Shown here: one piece after another, positions 1 through 10,702 of the stretch | Position numbering within the stretch: the first letter of the stretch is position 1 | Layout of the letters: every line of letters begins with the position of its first letter | NCBI GenBank assembly: GCA_946055165.1 | Contig: CAMGFA010000010.1 | Coordinates: 1-48,211, forward strand | Reading direction: 5' to 3' | Length of the DNA: 48,211 nt | DNA from: an uncultured Bacteroidales bacterium | GTDB taxonomy: Bacteria; Bacteroidota; Bacteroidia; Bacteroidales; UBA932 | The notes under the pieces: generated by a model | What the model was told of the DNA's origin: nothing | Databases searched by the model: none | What the model saw: the letters and a program-made list of their open reading frames with translations, nothing else | Translations under genes and position numbers: made by a program

Positions 1-47
1 GTCCCGTAGCTACAACTCTGCTCAAGTCCCGCCATCTAAAATAATGG
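1..47. repeat. 47-bp repeat, inverted copy at 47602-47648
   Basis: The first 47 bases are an exact reverse complement of 47602-47648. The match stops at base 48. It contains AGTCCCG, a similar CAAGTCCCG further in, and ends in AATAATGG. The window begins inside or at the edge of the repeat, so its full length on this side is unknown. It could be the end of a mobile element or a dispersed non-coding repeat. No transposase is visible beside either copy. Confidence 0.85.
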
Positions 48-321
48 TGGAGAACGCTGATGATGAAAATATGTCATGCGAGACGGGCAGGGTCGTGGCT
101 GGAAGGCTTGCAGAGCAAGGGAACTGCGCGAGCAATGGACGCAAGGCGTCCATCCGCGAGCGCAGCTTGGACCAGAAGGAGGTGGAACAATGGCCGGGGT
201 GTTTGAGCGTAGCGAGTTCCCGGCCATCACCGACTTCGCAGGACAAGCCGCAGCGCGCATCCGCCTGAAAGCCATGAGCCTGGCCGCCTCGCAATACAAA
301 CAGGGTTTTACTCCTGAGCCT
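48..321. other. No supported gene; GC-rich stretch with nested hairpins
   Basis: This stretch is downstream of the DAHP synthase gene. Several frames are open, but none reads like a known protein or has plausible start context. It holds palindromes: CTTGC/GCAAG at 107-119, and ATGGACGC/GCGTCCAT (135-142 with 146-153, loop AAG) inside an outer CTGCGC/GCGCAG pair (124-129 with 160-165). It looks like non-coding or decayed repeat sequence. Confidence 0.5.
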
Positions 322-1344
322 TTACTTTTCTGCGAGTTCCAAAAGGAGGGCGCGGGTTTTGTCCCAGCCCAGGCACGGGTCTGTGATGGATTTGCCGAAT
401 ACCCCGCCAGTCTCGCACTGGTTGCCGTCTTCGAGGTACGACTCAATCATCAGTCCCTTTACTACATTGCCGGCAGCACTGTCTTTTTTCCTGCAATCCA
501 TAATGCTGCGGGCGATGTCGATCTGCTTGAGGTAGTCCTTGCCTGAATTGGAGTGGTTGCAGTCCACAATCAAAGCCGGATTCTGCAAAGCGCTTTCCTC
601 ATAAAGATGACAGATGCGGATGAGACTATCGGGCTCCACATTGGAGTGGCTTTTCCCTTCATTATCCACATAGCCGCGCAGGATGCCGTGGGCAAAAGGA
701 TTGCCCTGGCTTTCCACCTCCCAGTTGCGGTAGATGAAGGTGTGGCTGTTCTGGGCGGTGCCTATGGTCTGCATGAGGGATTTGATGTCGCCGTTCATCG
801 CATTCTTGATTCCCACCGGAATGTCAAGACCGCTGGCGATCAGCTTATGCTGCTGATTGTCAGACGAGCGCGCACCAATGGAAACATAACAGAGAAGATC
901 CGAAAGAAAACGGTAGGTATCGGGATAGAGCATCTCGTCCACGCAGCCGAAACCTGTTTCCTCAAGGGCCTTCTGGTGGATGTTGCGAATGGCCAGCAAG
1001 CCTTTAAAGATATCGTCCGATTCAGACTCCAAATCAGGCCTGTGCAGCATTCCCTTGTAGGCATTACCCTTTGAACGCGGTTTGCTGGTGTAAAGGCGCG
1101 GAACGATGAAAATCCTGTCTTTCACCTCCTCTGCCAGGCCGGTAAGCCTGTGGAGATACTCCATTATGGCATCTTCGCGGTCGGCCGAGCAAGGGCCCAC
1201 AAGCACCAGCAGACGGTCGTCGCGTCCGCTGAGAATGTCTGTGATGGATTTTATGAAATATTCTCTTCTCTTTGCGCCCTTCTCCGAAAGCGGATAGAGT
1301 TCCTTTACTTCTTTTGGGATAGGGAGTCTTCTCTTAAAGTCCAT
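322..1344 (-). CDS. 3-deoxy-7-phosphoheptulonate (DAHP) synthase, class I (AroF/G/H type)
   Basis: It condenses phosphoenolpyruvate with erythrose 4-phosphate, the first step of the shikimate pathway in the cytoplasm. The 340-residue form from the Met at 1344 begins [13 protein letters not shown] and has the expected length. Family signatures are LVGPCS near residue 47, the metal and phosphate-binding PRLYTSKPRS region, SIGARS, GIKNAMNGD, the DCNHSNS block and IESYLEDGNQ near the C terminus. The frame stays open upstream to 1512, but that extension is low-complexity and lies across the chorismate mutase gene, so 1344 is preferred. It overlaps chorismate mutase by 40 bases, which suggests translational coupling. 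This is the AroFGH-type enzyme rather than the AroA/KDO8P type often fused to chorismate mutase; here the two activities sit in adjacent overlapping genes. Confidence 0.93.
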   Translation of the reverse strand: MDFKRRLPIPKEVKELYPLSEKGAKRREYFIKSITDILSGRDDRLLVLVGPCSADREDAIMEYLHRLTGLAEEVKDRIFIVPRLYTSKPRSKGNAYKGMLHRPDLESESDDIFKGLLAIRNIHQKALEETGFGCVDEMLYPDTYRFLSDLLCYVSIGARSSDNQQHKLIASGLDIPVGIKNAMNGDIKSLMQTIGTAQNSHTFIYRNWEVESQGNPFAHGILRGYVDNEGKSHSNVEPDSLIRICHLYEESALQNPALIVDCNHSNSGKDYLKQIDIARSIMDCRKKDSAAGNVVKGLMIESYLEDGNQCETGGVFGKSITDPCLGWDKTRALLLELAEK

Positions 1345-1616
1345 TGATATTCCTTTGATATTTTCATTAAACAATCCAGCAATTCGTTCCAGTAAGGCAG
1401 CAGCGCAAGGTCCTGAATGTGAAGACTGCGGCTCCTTTTCACCTCGGCCTCGCGCTTTGAATCGAGCACTTCTGCTCCGAGGGTCTGTTTGGCCAGGCCT
1501 ATTCTTCCGCAAAGGTGCATACGCTTCTCGAAAAGCAGCGCAAGTTCACGGTCTATCACATCCAATTCGGCCCTGAGATCTTCCAGGGAGCCTTGTGCCT
1601 TTACGAAATCCTGCAT
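1305..1616 (-). CDS. Chorismate mutase, AroQ (type II) fold
   Basis: A 103-residue all-helical protein expected to convert chorismate to prephenate for phenylalanine and tyrosine synthesis. The N-terminal pattern [19 protein letters not shown] with the following [15 protein letters not shown] is the typical AroQ first helix, with the conserved Arg, Asp and Lys. Length fits a stand-alone monofunctional enzyme. Its start overlaps the end of hisS by 16 bases and its end overlaps DAHP synthase, so hisS, this gene and DAHP synthase form a tight transcript. The downstream partner supports an aromatic amino acid role. The symbol is left blank because several non-homologous families share names. Confidence 0.88.
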   Translation of the reverse strand: MQDFVKAQGSLEDLRAELDVIDRELALLFEKRMHLCGRIGLAKQTLGAEVLDSKREAEVKRSRSLHIQDLALLPYWNELLDCLMKISKEYQWTLREDSLSQKK

Positions 1617-2959
1617 ACAAAATCAAGCATTTCCTGCAATTCGTCCTTTCCGAAACTTCTTTGCTCTCCGCTCTGAAGATCTTTTATCTGTATGGTGGCG
1701 CTGTCGATTTCGCTCTGTCCGCAGATAGAAAGGAAAGGGATGTGCTTGCGGTCGGCGTAATCGAACTGCTTCTTGAGTTTGCTTGAATCGGGATAAATTT
1801 CCACGCTCAAACCCTTCTCACGCAGGGCAATGCTTACCGGAAGGATATAGGCACATTCGGCCTGTCCCATATTGGCAAAAAGCAGAGTGGTGCTGCTTCC
1901 CAGGCTCTGGGGGAATTTGTCCAGCGCCTTGAGCACATCGTAGATACGGTCGGCCCCGAAACTGATGCCAACTCCGGACATGTCGGGCAGTCCGAAGATA
2001 CCGGTAAGATTATCGTATCGGCCGCCACCGCTTATACTGCCTATGCTGTAATCGGCTGCCTTGATTTCGAAAATGGCTCCGGTGTAGTAGTTGAGTCCGC
2101 GGGCAAGGGAGAGGTCGAGTTCCACACGATTCCCTATCCCGGCTGCAGCTATATAGCCGAGCAACTGCTCCAGCTCGTCCAGTCCTTTCTGGCCCGATTC
2201 GCTGCCGGCGAGAATTGTGCGCATTGCCTGCAGACGCTCTTCGTTGCTGCCCTGAAGGCAGAGCACAGGCTCGAGAATGGCGATGGCATGGTCCCCGAGA
2301 CCCTTTTCCTTGAGCTCGGCTTTCACGGCATCGAGGCCGATTTTGTCGAGCTTGTCTATGGCGACTGTGATGTCGATAATTTTGTCGGGAGCGCCGCAGA
2401 CTTCGGCAAGGCCGCTGAGCACCTTGCGGTTGTTGATTTTGATTATCACATTGATACCCAGTTTATTGAAGACCTCATCGGCAATCTGCACGAGCTCGAG
2501 TTCGCAAAGCTGGCTGCGCGAGCCGATAACGTCCACGTCGCACTGGTAGAACTCGCGATAGCGGCCCTTCTGCGGACGGTCGGCCCTCCAGACCGGCTGG
2601 ATCTGGAAGCGCTTGAAAGGAAAGGATATTTCATTCTGATGCTGAACGACATAGCGGGCGAAAGGCACGGTAAGGTCGTAGCGCAATCCTTTCTCGCACA
2701 CCTGCGGAGCAAGAGGCTTGTCCATATCCACATTGGCGAAAGCATCGCCCGAATTGAGGATGCGGAAAAGGAGTTTGTCGCCTTCGTCGCCATATTTTCC
2801 CAGCAAGGTGGAGAGATTCTCCATTGCGGGGGTTTCTATCTGCGAATAGCCGAATTTGCGGAATACTGAACGGATGGTGTCGAATATGTAGTTCCTCTCA
2901 GCCATTTCCTGCTGAGAGAAATCACGGGTTCCTTTCGGAATTGAGGGTTTTTGTGCCAT
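1601..2959 (-). CDS. hisS: Histidyl-tRNA synthetase
   Basis: A class II aminoacyl-tRNA synthetase of 452 residues that charges tRNA-His. The start [19 protein letters not shown] carries the family PKGTRDF signature. Motif 2 is visible as [23 protein letters not shown]. The histidine-specific region [14 protein letters not shown] precedes motif 3, [13 protein letters not shown]. The C-terminal anticodon-binding domain follows from about residue 355. It is the first gene of a minus-strand set with chorismate mutase and DAHP synthase. It diverges from sppA, and the two candidate -7 elements nearly touch in the 57-bp spacer. Confidence 0.97.
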   Translation of the reverse strand: MAQKPSIPKGTRDFSQQEMAERNYIFDTIRSVFRKFGYSQIETPAMENLSTLLGKYGDEGDKLLFRILNSGDAFANVDMDKPLAPQVCEKGLRYDLTVPFARYVVQHQNEISFPFKRFQIQPVWRADRPQKGRYREFYQCDVDVIGSRSQLCELELVQIADEVFNKLGINVIIKINNRKVLSGLAEVCGAPDKIIDITVAIDKLDKIGLDAVKAELKEKGLGDHAIAILEPVLCLQGSNEERLQAMRTILAGSESGQKGLDELEQLLGYIAAAGIGNRVELDLSLARGLNYYTGAIFEIKAADYSIGSISGGGRYDNLTGIFGLPDMSGVGISFGADRIYDVLKALDKFPQSLGSSTTLLFANMGQAECAYILPVSIALREKGLSVEIYPDSSKLKKQFDYADRKHIPFLSICGQSEIDSATIQIKDLQSGEQRSFGKDELQEMLDFVCRIS

Positions 2960-2978
2960 ACTATTAAATAAAATCCTA

Positions 2979-2986
2979 CAAATTTA
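2979..2986 (-). promoter_or_regulatory. Candidate -7 element for hisS operon
   Basis: The minus strand reads TAAATTTG, matching the Bacteroidota TAnnTTTG -7 consensus, 19 bases upstream of the hisS start. No convincing -33 TTTG was found at the usual distance. Confidence 0.45.
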
Positions 2987-2987
2987 G

Positions 2988-2995
2988 TATTTTTG
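2988..2995 (+). promoter_or_regulatory. Candidate -7 element for sppA
   Basis: TATTTTTG matches TAnnTTTG and lies 21 bases before the sppA ATG. It lies next to the oppositely oriented hisS element, so binding of RNA polymerase at one would block the other. Confidence 0.45.
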
Positions 2996-3016
2996 CGGCG
3001 TTAACATATAATTATT

Positions 3017-4753
3017 ATGAAGAATTTTTGGAAAACCTTGCTTGCAGTCATCTGCGGCATTCTCATTGTAAATCTTCTCGGAATCTTCATCTGGAGCACC
3101 TTCCTGTCTTCGGCCCTAAGTCCACAGTCGGCGCCGATTCCATCTTCCGGAGTGCTCAAGCTGGATTTGTCCAAGCTCACCATAGCCGAGCAGGGAAGCG
3201 CAAATTTGAATATCAACGAGAGCTCCCGTACCACCATAGGAATAAGGAAAGTAACTGAGGCTTTGGCAATTGCGGCCATGGACCCGGGTGTGAAATGCCT
3301 TTATCTCAAGACCGACGGCGCCAGCATCGGCATAGGCAACATTCAGGAGCTCAGACGCGCTCTGGAAGCTTTCCGCAGCAGCGGCAAGGCAATCGTGGCA
3401 TATATGGAGAACCCTACTACCGGCACCCTTTATCTTGCCAGCGCGGCCGACAAAGTCTATATGTCTTCCTATCAGGGCGGCAATCCGCTTTTTACCGGCG
3501 TGAGCACCCAGCTTATCTTCCTGGGCGATGCCCTTGAGCGTCTGGGCATCAAGGTTCAGCTCATCCGCCACGGCAAGTACAAATCGGCCGGAGAAATGTA
3601 CATTCGTTCATCGTCCAGTGCCGAAAACAGGCAGCAGAACCAGGAAATGGTAGATTCCATGTGGGAGACTATGGCTGCTGAAATTGCCGGCAGCCGCGGC
3701 CTAGAAAAGGAGGATTTGGATTTTGCCATCGACAATCTCAGGCTCTGCATGCCTGTGGACTTCGTAGAGTACGGTCTGGTGGACGAACTGCTCGACCGCA
3801 ACGCTCTCGAAAACAAGCTCGCCGTTCTTGCCCAGGTGGAAGATTTCTCGCAGGTTTCGATGATTCCTTTTGCCGATTACGCCGATTCAAAATCGCGCAA
3901 CAACTTCCGCAGCAGCAAGCGTTTGGCCATTGTCTATGCCAACGGTCAGGTGGTTGACGGCTACGATCCCCAGAATCTGGACGGAGACCGTTTTGCCAGC
4001 ATTTTCGAGGACCTGCGCCGCGACAGCACAGTCAAGGCCGTGGTGCTCAGAGTCAACTCTCCGGGCGGCAGCGTGGTTGCATCGGAAAAGATCCGCAACG
4101 AACTCGACCTTCTGTGCGAGGTGAAGCCGGTGATTGCATCGTTCGGCGACTATGCGGCATCGGGCGGATACTGGATTTCCAGCGGCGCGAATAAAATATA
4201 CGCCAATGCCACCACCCTCACCGGCTCCATCGGTGTTTTCGGCATGATTCCCGACCTGAGCTCGCTGTACAAGGACAAACTTCACATCGGCGTGGAGACC
4301 GTTTCTTCCAACAAGCACGCCGACATGTACTCGCTCAACCGCCCTCTCAGCTCCGAGGAACTTGCTTATATCCAGCGCAGTATCGAGAGCATCTACACCA
4401 AATTCCTCGCAATTGTGGCAAATGGCAGGGATATGACTCCGGCCGAGGTGGACGAAATTGCCCAAGGCCGTGTCTGGACCGGGGCCGATGCCCTTAAAAT
4501 CGGGCTTGTGGACGAGCTCGGAACTCTGGACGATGCCCTGCGCTATGCAGCTTTGGCAGCCGGCGATCCGCAAATCAGCAACTGGAATATCGTAGAGTAC
4601 CCGGCAGAGAAATCGCTGATCGATCAACTTTCAGAAATGTTCAGCAACAATACGCCTGATTTCAGCGTTTACAGCAAGTGGTTCGACAACTGGCTCCAGG
4701 GCAAACACGAATATACCTTCGCCGCCCTGCCGTTCGTGCCGGTGTTCAATTAA
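3017..4753 (+). CDS. sppA: Signal peptide peptidase SppA, long (67K) form
   Basis: A membrane-anchored serine protease of family S49 that degrades cleaved signal peptides. The 578-residue length and two S49 domains match the long form. Residues about 4-33 form one N-terminal membrane anchor. The N-terminal domain carries the general-base lysine region HGKYKSAGE (about residue 190). The C-terminal domain has VNSPGGSV and the nucleophile Ser in ASGGYWISSGA (about 382-392), followed by TLTGSIGVFG. The ATG at 3017 gives the hydrophobic anchor directly. It is monocistronic and followed by a strong terminator. Confidence 0.96.
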   Translation: MKNFWKTLLAVICGILIVNLLGIFIWSTFLSSALSPQSAPIPSSGVLKLDLSKLTIAEQGSANLNINESSRTTIGIRKVTEALAIAAMDPGVKCLYLKTDGASIGIGNIQELRRALEAFRSSGKAIVAYMENPTTGTLYLASAADKVYMSSYQGGNPLFTGVSTQLIFLGDALERLGIKVQLIRHGKYKSAGEMYIRSSSSAENRQQNQEMVDSMWETMAAEIAGSRGLEKEDLDFAIDNLRLCMPVDFVEYGLVDELLDRNALENKLAVLAQVEDFSQVSMIPFADYADSKSRNNFRSSKRLAIVYANGQVVDGYDPQNLDGDRFASIFEDLRRDSTVKAVVLRVNSPGGSVVASEKIRNELDLLCEVKPVIASFGDYAASGGYWISSGANKIYANATTLTGSIGVFGMIPDLSSLYKDKLHIGVETVSSNKHADMYSLNRPLSSEELAYIQRSIESIYTKFLAIVANGRDMTPAEVDEIAQGRVWTGADALKIGLVDELGTLDDALRYAALAAGDPQISNWNIVEYPAEKSLIDQLSEMFSNNTPDFSVYSKWFDNWLQGKHEYTFAALPFVPVFN

Positions 4754-4767
4754 GCTTTTTCAAATCC

Positions 4768-4811
4768 AAAAAAATCCGTGGGTAAAGAAGAACTTTGCCC
4801 ACGGATTTTTT
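4768..4811. terminator. Bidirectional intrinsic terminator between sppA and the GH2 gene
   Basis: The stem ATCCGTGGG-AAAG pairs with CTTT-CCCACGGAT with one internal mismatch and an AAGAA loop. A-rich and T-rich tails flank it on either side. It can end both sppA (+) and the converging beta-galactosidase transcript (-). Confidence 0.9.
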
Positions 4812-4825
4812 ATGCAAACACAACA

Positions 4826-7978
<3,153 letters not shown>

Positions 7979-7997
7979 TTATCAAAAGGACGTCCCG

Positions 7998-8005
7998 CAA
8001 AAATA
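7998..8005 (-). promoter_or_regulatory. Candidate -7 element for the GH2 gene
   Basis: The minus strand reads TATTTTTG, matching TAnnTTTG, about 40 bases before the GH2 start. It is just downstream of the HAD gene stop, so the hydrolase may have its own promoter. No clear -33 element is seen. Confidence 0.35.
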
Positions 8006-8023
8006 CGGATATTTGTGGATTAG

Positions 8024-8854
8024 CTATTTCTCGAACTCCTGCAGAGCCGTATCGGCCTTGATTTTGTCGATGATGGCACAAACCAGCTTGAAAGCAGGAG
8101 AAGAAGCTGTATAATTGGCAGGGACTGTGTATTTTACGCGGCCCTGCCTTTTCAGTTTGGCGGCAAGGCGTTTCTTGGCCTCATTGCCCTCCTGGTACAC
8201 GGCCACAGGATGGCCGCCGAACATGCCCACGATTTTCATGCAAGGCACGTCGGTTTCCCCGTCGCCGAAATAGATCATATTCGGGAAAGGCACCCTCTTC
8301 TTATCCTCTGCAATGGAAGAGTTGAGTTTCTTGTTGTCGCGGGCGCTGAATATTCCCTTGTTTATCTTGAAAAGGAACTGGGTCTTGTTGGTGGAATCGA
8401 CCGCAATGCCCGGCCACTCGGCCTCGCCGTCGGCATCGTAAATGAAAGAACCGGCAAAGATGTGCTTGAACTCCCCTGCTATGCAGGTGCCCTCCACAAT
8501 CTCCTTGAGTCCGCTGGAGTTGATGTAATGCTCCACCTTTACTCCCTGGCTGCGGCCATAGGCGTTCACAAGAGCAAACCACTCCTTCACACCATCGAAA
8601 AGCTGCACGTCCTTGCCGAAGGCGCGGAAAGACTCCTGGCGCAGATGAATGCCCTTGGCTCTGGCTTCGTCGTACATCAGCTTCATGTAGGCCAGCACAT
8701 TGGACGCGTCCTGCCCCTTGGCTATGTTGTCACTCATTGTCCAGAAGACCTCCGGAGTGGAGCCCACAGCCTGAATGAAGCCGAACTCCTGCATATTGCC
8801 GGGAGAAAGGGTCCCGTCGAAATCATATACTATTGCAACAATCGGTTTTCTCAT
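8024..8854 (-). CDS. HAD-family phosphatase (haloacid dehalogenase-like hydrolase)
   Basis: A 276-residue cytosolic protein. Motif I is DFDGTLSPG (residues 11-19), with both catalytic Asp residues. Motif II is the INSSG region, and motif IV is FGDGETDVPCMKIVG, which binds Mg2+. The cap region is helical, as in phosphoserine phosphatase-like members. The substrate cannot be read from the sequence. It lies upstream of the GH2 gene on the same strand and diverges from the acyl-CoA synthetase gene across a 115-bp spacer. Confidence 0.88.
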   Translation of the reverse strand: MRKPIVAIVYDFDGTLSPGNMQEFGFIQAVGSTPEVFWTMSDNIAKGQDASNVLAYMKLMYDEARAKGIHLRQESFRAFGKDVQLFDGVKEWFALVNAYGRSQGVKVEHYINSSGLKEIVEGTCIAGEFKHIFAGSFIYDADGEAEWPGIAVDSTNKTQFLFKINKGIFSARDNKKLNSSIAEDKKRVPFPNMIYFGDGETDVPCMKIVGMFGGHPVAVYQEGNEAKKRLAAKLKRQGRVKYTVPANYTASSPAFKLVCAIIDKIKADTALQEFEK

Positions 8855-8921
8855 TTCACCACTTCATAATTGTTTTCACCACAAAGATGAGTAAAAAATG
8901 CCGTAATTGAAACAAGACAAT

Positions 8922-8929
8922 TATCTTTG
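8922..8929 (+). promoter_or_regulatory. Candidate -7 element for the acyl-CoA synthetase gene
   Basis: TATCTTTG matches TAnnTTTG, 40 bases upstream of the ATG at 8970. No good -33 TTTG is seen at 20 nt. Confidence 0.45.
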
Positions 8930-8969
8930 CTTGGTTAAAATGTTTAAACAATACTAAAAAACAAACATT

Positions 8970-10625
8970 ATGGTTAAACAGAATTACTTGAACCTATTAA
9001 AAGATACTATTCAAAACAACTGGGACAGCAAGGCACTCTGCTTTTTCCAGGGAGAAGAACTAACATTCGGGGATCTGGCTCGCCACATTGCCAGATTCCA
9101 CCTGTTCTTCGACCAGGCAGGGCTCAAGAAAGGCGACAAGATTGCAATCTGCGCCAAGAACACCAACCGCTGGGCCACGGCCTTCCTCTCAGTCACAACT
9201 TACGGCACCGTAATCGTCCCTATTCTGGCCGATTTTCACCCGGATTCCGTGAACAAGCTCGTTGACCACTCCGACAGCCTCATCCTCTTCACCGACCGCG
9301 AAATCTGGGACAAGCTCCAGCCGGAACTTATGCCGCAGATCAAGGCAGCCTTCAACACCGACGACTTCAGCCTCCTCTTCAGCCGCGATGCCGAACTGCA
9401 GAGCCTCTACGAGAATCTGGACAAGGCCTTCGAAGAGAAATACCCTCAGGGCTTCGGCAAGGCCGATGTCGCCTTCCGCGTAAACAACGATGACCTCGAC
9501 TCCCTCGCCGTAATCAACTACACCTCCGGAACCACCAGCGCACCTAAGGGAGTAATGCTCTCGTACCGCAACATAAGCGCATCGGTAGAGTTCGCCCACT
9601 CCCACATCCCTTGCCACAAAGGCGACACCATAGTTTCAATGCTGCCAATGGCACATATCTACGGCCTGGTATTCGAATTCCTCTACCCTATCACCGGCGG
9701 TGTGTGCGTTTACTTCCTGGGCAAATCCCCTGCCCCGTCGCTCCTTCTCAAGGCGATGAAGAGAGTGAAGCCATATCTGGTGCTCACCGTTCCGCTCGTG
9801 ATGGAGAAAATCTACAAGTCCAGCGTGAAACCGGCAATCAGCAAGCCGGCAATCAAGGTACTCAGCCACATTCCGCTTCTCAACAAAGTTGTCTTCAACA
9901 AAGTACGCAGCTCCCTGGACACAGCCTTCGGCGGAAACGTACAGATGTATATAATGGGTGGAGCCGCCCTCAATCCTGAGGTCGAGAAATGCTTCCACAA
10001 GATCGGCCTGCACTACACGGTAGGCTACGGCATGACCGAAGCCGCACCTCTGCTGGCATACGAAGCCTGGGACAAATATGCAGTGGGTTCCTGCGGAAAG
10101 AAAGTTGACTGCGCCCAGGTAAGAATCGACTCGGCCGATTCTGAAAAGATAGCCGGCGAAATCCAGGCAAAGGGCGAGAACATCTGCATCGGATACTACA
10201 AGAACGAAGAGGCCACCGCTGCAGCCTTCACCGAAGACGGCTTCCTCAAGACCGGCGACCTCGGAGTAATAGACAAACAGGGCAACATCTTCATCAAAGG
10301 CCGCTCAAAGAGCATGATTCTCTCCGCCAACGGACAGAACATCTACCCTGAAGAGCTGGAGGCCATCATCAACGCCCAGCCTTATGTTACAGAGTCGGTG
10401 GTAGTGGACCGCGCCGGCAAAATTGTAGGTCTCGTTTACCTCGACCAGGACGGCATTAAGAAAGCCGGACTCGACGATGAGGCCGTGAGCGAAATTCCGG
10501 AAAACATTCTTGCAGCAGCGAACAAAAAACTTCCTGCATACAGCAGAATTACTAAAATCGAACTCGTGCTTGAGCCATTTGCCAAGACACCGAAAATGAG
10601 CATCAAGCGCTTCCTGTACAAATAG
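8970..10625 (+). CDS. AMP-dependent long-chain fatty acid-CoA ligase
   Basis: A 551-residue member of the ANL adenylate-forming family that activates fatty acids to acyl-AMP and then acyl-CoA. The P-loop-like A3 motif is INYTSGTTSAPKGVM (about residues 180-194). A5 is VGYGMTEAAPLL, A7 is KTGDLGVID, and A8 has KGRSKSMILSANGQNIYPEELE. The C-terminal Lys lies in TPKMSIKRFLYK. The length and the unusual SANGQNIYPEE match FadD-like proteins common in Bacteroidales. It probably feeds exogenous or recycled fatty acids into lipid synthesis. htpG follows 77 bp downstream, separated by a hairpin. Confidence 0.92.
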   Translation: MVKQNYLNLLKDTIQNNWDSKALCFFQGEELTFGDLARHIARFHLFFDQAGLKKGDKIAICAKNTNRWATAFLSVTTYGTVIVPILADFHPDSVNKLVDHSDSLILFTDREIWDKLQPELMPQIKAAFNTDDFSLLFSRDAELQSLYENLDKAFEEKYPQGFGKADVAFRVNNDDLDSLAVINYTSGTTSAPKGVMLSYRNISASVEFAHSHIPCHKGDTIVSMLPMAHIYGLVFEFLYPITGGVCVYFLGKSPAPSLLLKAMKRVKPYLVLTVPLVMEKIYKSSVKPAISKPAIKVLSHIPLLNKVVFNKVRSSLDTAFGGNVQMYIMGGAALNPEVEKCFHKIGLHYTVGYGMTEAAPLLAYEAWDKYAVGSCGKKVDCAQVRIDSADSEKIAGEIQAKGENICIGYYKNEEATAAAFTEDGFLKTGDLGVIDKQGNIFIKGRSKSMILSANGQNIYPEELEAIINAQPYVTESVVVDRAGKIVGLVYLDQDGIKKAGLDDEAVSEIPENILAAANKKLPAYSRITKIELVLEPFAKTPKMSIKRFLYK

Positions 10626-10651
10626 TCTCTGACAATTTGTCAATGGAATGG

Positions 10652-10688
10652 AAATTGCGTTTTTTACCCAGCGTAAAGAACGCAATTT
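10652..10688 (+). terminator. Hairpin between the acyl-CoA synthetase gene and htpG
   Basis: A perfect 10-bp inverted repeat, AAATTGCGTT (10652-10661) and AACGCAATTT (10679-10688), with a 17-nt loop. The downstream tail is AT-rich but has no clean T run. It may be a weak terminator or a structure in the htpG leader. Confidence 0.5.
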
Positions 10689-10702
10689 AATTTATATACG
10701 AT

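Noticed and set aside
22..546. Several open frames at the left edge
   Set aside because: Overlapping frames on both strands are open in GC-rich palindromic DNA, and none has protein-like conservation.
322..1512. Longer start for DAHP synthase at 1512
   Set aside because: The extension is low-complexity and overlaps most of the chorismate mutase gene; the Met at 1344 gives the family length.
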